In this document: piece by piece, positions 6,707-7,941 of the stretch | Layout: every line of letters starts with the position of its first letter | Numbering within the stretch: position 1 is the first letter of the stretch | Source: an uncultured Collinsella sp. | GTDB lineage: Bacteria > Actinomycetota > Coriobacteriia > Coriobacteriales > Coriobacteriaceae | Direction of reading: 5' to 3' | DNA length: 7,941 nt | NCBI GenBank assembly: GCA_958353395.1 | Contig: CATWSG010000037.1 | Location: forward strand, 1 to 7,941 | Translations under genes and position numbers: made by a program | Notes under the pieces: model-generated | Database searches by the model: none | The model's input: only the letters and a program-made list of their open reading frames with translations | Told to the model about the DNA's origin: nothing

Positions 6707-6720
6707 CTTTTCTATAAAAG
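6707..6720. repeat. AT-rich dyad in the deoR-aldolase gap
   Basis: CTTTT (6707-6711) and AAAAG (6716-6720) flank CTAT, and another GAAAG follows directly. The surrounding 6670-6725 stretch is clearly richer in A and T than the coding sequences. DeoR-family proteins often bind short A/T-rich repeats, so this is a candidate binding site. A low-complexity coincidence is equally possible. No other clear signal is seen between 6721 and 6850. Confidence 0.3.
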
Positions 6721-6854
6721 AAAGACGCTCAACGCCCAAAATTCAATATCGAACACGCCCACTCGGCTCCAATTCCTTCCGTTTACTTTTCAAAAACGAC
6801 GGTATTGACCTGCATGGGCTCAATATCTCGCACGTGCAAAGCCGCTGAATTTCA

Positions 6855-6860
6855 TACAAT
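6855..6860 (+). promoter_or_regulatory. Candidate -10 box of the aldolase gene
   Basis: TACAAT matches the -10 consensus at five of six positions. No good -35 box stands 16-18 bases upstream. A TTGACC at 6805-6810 is too far away to serve this box and has no -10 partner of its own. Initiation near 6867 would place the direct repeats at 6868-6888 at the very start of the transcript. Confidence 0.3.
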
Positions 6861-6867
6861 GAGCGCA

Positions 6868-6888
6868 GTAAAACGCAAGGTAAAACGC
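6868..6888. repeat. Direct repeat GTAAAACGC in the aldolase leader
   Basis: GTAAAACGC occurs exactly at 6868-6876 and 6880-6888, a period of 12 bases, just after the candidate -10 box. Direct repeats near one helical turn are a known style of DeoR-family operator, so this is a candidate site for the divergent regulator. CAAGG (6876-6880) and CCTTG (6888-6892) could also pair as a short hairpin around seven bases. Confidence 0.4.
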
Positions 6889-6902
6889 CTTGTGAACAAC
6901 TA

Positions 6903-6925
6903 CGCCCGATGTCCAGATGCGGGCG
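6903..6925 (+). other. GC-rich hairpin just upstream of the aldolase ribosome site
   Basis: CGCCCG (6903-6908) pairs with CGGGCG (6920-6925) around an 11-base loop. It ends six bases before AGGAG (6932-6936). It could affect mRNA stability or translation of the aldolase. Sequence resemblance to any known riboswitch was not seen. Confidence 0.35.
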
Positions 6926-6945
6926 AGGGAGAGGAGCAAACGCTC

Positions 6946-7803
6946 ATGGCACTTGTTACCACCGAAAAGATGCTCAAGGACGCTCAGGCCGGCCACTACG
7001 CCGTCGGCGCGTTCAACGTTGAGAACCTCGAGTTTGTTATGGCCGTTCTGGCTGCTGCCGAGGAGACCAAGTCCCCCGTCATCATGCAGACCACCCCGGG
7101 CACCATCAAGACCGCTGGTCTGGACTACTTCTACGGCATGGTCAAGGCTGCCGCCGAGCGCGCTTCCGTGCCCGTCGCTCTGCACCTCGATCACGGCGAT
7201 GGCTATGACCGCTGCATGCAGGCTTTCCGCACTGGCTACACCTCTGTCATGATTGACGGTTCGCACGAGTCTTTCGAGGACAACATCGCCCTGACCAAGT
7301 CCGTCGCCGACGCTGGCCGCGCCATGGGCGTGCCCGTCGAGGCTGAGCTCGGTAAGGTTGGCGGCAAGGAGGACGACGGTCCCGCGGTTGAGGGCGAGAG
7401 CCCCTACACCGATCCGGCCGAGGCCAAGGAGTTCGTCGAGCGTACCGGCTGCACCTCCCTCGCAATTGGCGTTGGCACCAGCCACGGTGTGTACACGAGC
7501 GATCCGCACATCGAGCAGTCCGTGGTCAAGGCCATCCGCGACGTCGTCGACGTGCCGCTGGTCCTGCACGGCACCTCCGGTGTGCCCGATGAGCAGGTTG
7601 CCGAGGCTGTGAAGAACGGCATCTGCAAGGTTAACTACGCCACCGAGCTGCGTCAGGCCTACACCAAGGGCTTCATGGCCTACATGGCCGAGAACCCCGC
7701 CTGCTTCGATCCCAAGAAGCCGGCCAAGGAGGGCATGCGTGAGATCACCGAGCTGGTTAAGATCCGCATGACCAACCTCAACTCTGTGGGCAAAGCAGAG
7801 TAA
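6946..7803 (+). CDS. Class II ketose-bisphosphate aldolase (FBA / GatY-KbaY type)
   Basis: The enzyme cleaves a ketose 1,6-bisphosphate to glycerone phosphate and glyceraldehyde-3-phosphate by a zinc mechanism, or runs in reverse. The 285-residue length is standard. D82 and H83 in LHLDHG, H180 in GTSHG and H208 in LHGTSG match the catalytic Asp and zinc ligands; GTSGVPD (209-215) and KVNYATELR (228-236) form the phosphate- and substrate-binding end. VNxATEL is typical of the GatY/KbaY tagatose-bisphosphate subgroup, whereas gut anaerobes also use close relatives as the glycolytic FBA, so the substrate is not settled. Codon bias is strong (GGC, GCC, AAG), as expected for a highly expressed gene. 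The start at 6946 follows AGGAG by nine bases; the frame stays open back to 6805, but no ribosome site supports the upstream ATGs. The divergent DeoR gene is its likely regulator. Confidence 0.93.
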   Translation: MALVTTEKMLKDAQAGHYAVGAFNVENLEFVMAVLAAAEETKSPVIMQTTPGTIKTAGLDYFYGMVKAAAERASVPVALHLDHGDGYDRCMQAFRTGYTSVMIDGSHESFEDNIALTKSVADAGRAMGVPVEAELGKVGGKEDDGPAVEGESPYTDPAEAKEFVERTGCTSLAIGVGTSHGVYTSDPHIEQSVVKAIRDVVDVPLVLHGTSGVPDEQVAEAVKNGICKVNYATELRQAYTKGFMAYMAENPACFDPKKPAKEGMREITELVKIRMTNLNSVGKAE

Positions 7804-7881
7804 CAGCAAGGGTACTCTGATCCCACCGGGCCGTCCGGAAACGGAAAAGGGCCTATCTCTCAGAACGTCCTCGGACATGTC

Positions 7882-7918
7882 GGAAGCCCCGCTGCGCGCT
7901 ACGCGCTGCGGGGCTTCC
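7882..7918 (+). terminator. GC-rich hairpin after the aldolase gene, probable terminator
   Basis: GGAAGCCCCGC (7882-7892) pairs with GCGGGGCTTCC (7908-7918). After a T-T mismatch the stem continues with GCGCG and CGCGC around the loop CTA. The stem is long and stable, but the bases after it (TCCGTCCTGACG) are not a real U-tract, so termination may be inefficient or partial. It lies 78 bases past the aldolase stop. The stretch from 7804 to 7881 holds no gene I can support. Confidence 0.55.
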
Positions 7919-7941
7919 TCCGTCCTGACGCTCCTATTTGG

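Noticed and set aside
6830..6837. Palindrome GCACGTGC in the aldolase upstream region
   Set aside because: It is only eight bases, with no second copy nearby and no link to a promoter box.
6805..6945. In-frame upstream extension of the aldolase (ATG at 6805 or 6859)
   Set aside because: No ribosome site precedes either ATG. The start at 6946 has AGGAG and gives the standard family N terminus and length.
6820..7878. Long minus-strand open frame of 352 codons opposite the aldolase
   Set aside because: It is antisense to a well-supported gene, and its repetitive L/G/H/V composition is that of a shadow frame.

Overview
The window looks like a chromosomal metabolic region of a high-GC, strictly anaerobic gut bacterium. 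The gene content (class II GalT, a stand-alone flavodiiron protein, a GatY-type class II aldolase), the strong G/C third-position bias and the general style suggest a coriobacterium such as Collinsella. That assignment is from family knowledge and memory, not from a search. No mobile genes, CRISPR arrays, tRNA or rRNA genes were found.

Left part (1-3073, minus strand): a two-gene Leloir operon, galK then galT, with the genes overlapping by 10 bases. It ends in a strong intrinsic terminator (161-202). Between that terminator and the left edge is a compact cluster of nested palindromes (87-157). Together the two enzymes turn galactose plus UDP-glucose into glucose-1-phosphate and UDP-galactose. 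The epimerase galE and any galactose transporter are outside the window.

Middle (3074-4443): a divergent intergenic region carries three copies of the 13-base motif GAGTACGTTAACA, one inverted. It is followed on the plus strand by a LacI-family regulator. The regulator is therefore very likely the local galactose regulator, controlling galKT and probably itself.

Right-centre (4444-5805): a monocistronic flavodiiron protein gene (fprA type) has an extended -10 promoter, two small dyads and a good terminator. It should reduce O2 or NO to protect the anaerobe. It shows a substitution in its FMN-phosphate loop.

Right part (5806-7941): a DeoR-family regulator (minus strand) is divergent from a class II ketose-bisphosphate aldolase (plus strand). 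The 334-base AT-richer gap between them holds short repeats and leader hairpins. The aldolase retains every zinc and catalytic landmark, and its sequence leans toward the GatY/KbaY (tagatose-bisphosphate) subgroup as much as toward glycolytic FBA. The window ends in a long GC-rich hairpin behind the aldolase.

No clearly new system is evident. The most distinctive signals are the triple operator arrangement, the palindrome cluster at the left edge, the atypical galactokinase signature and the altered FMN loop.
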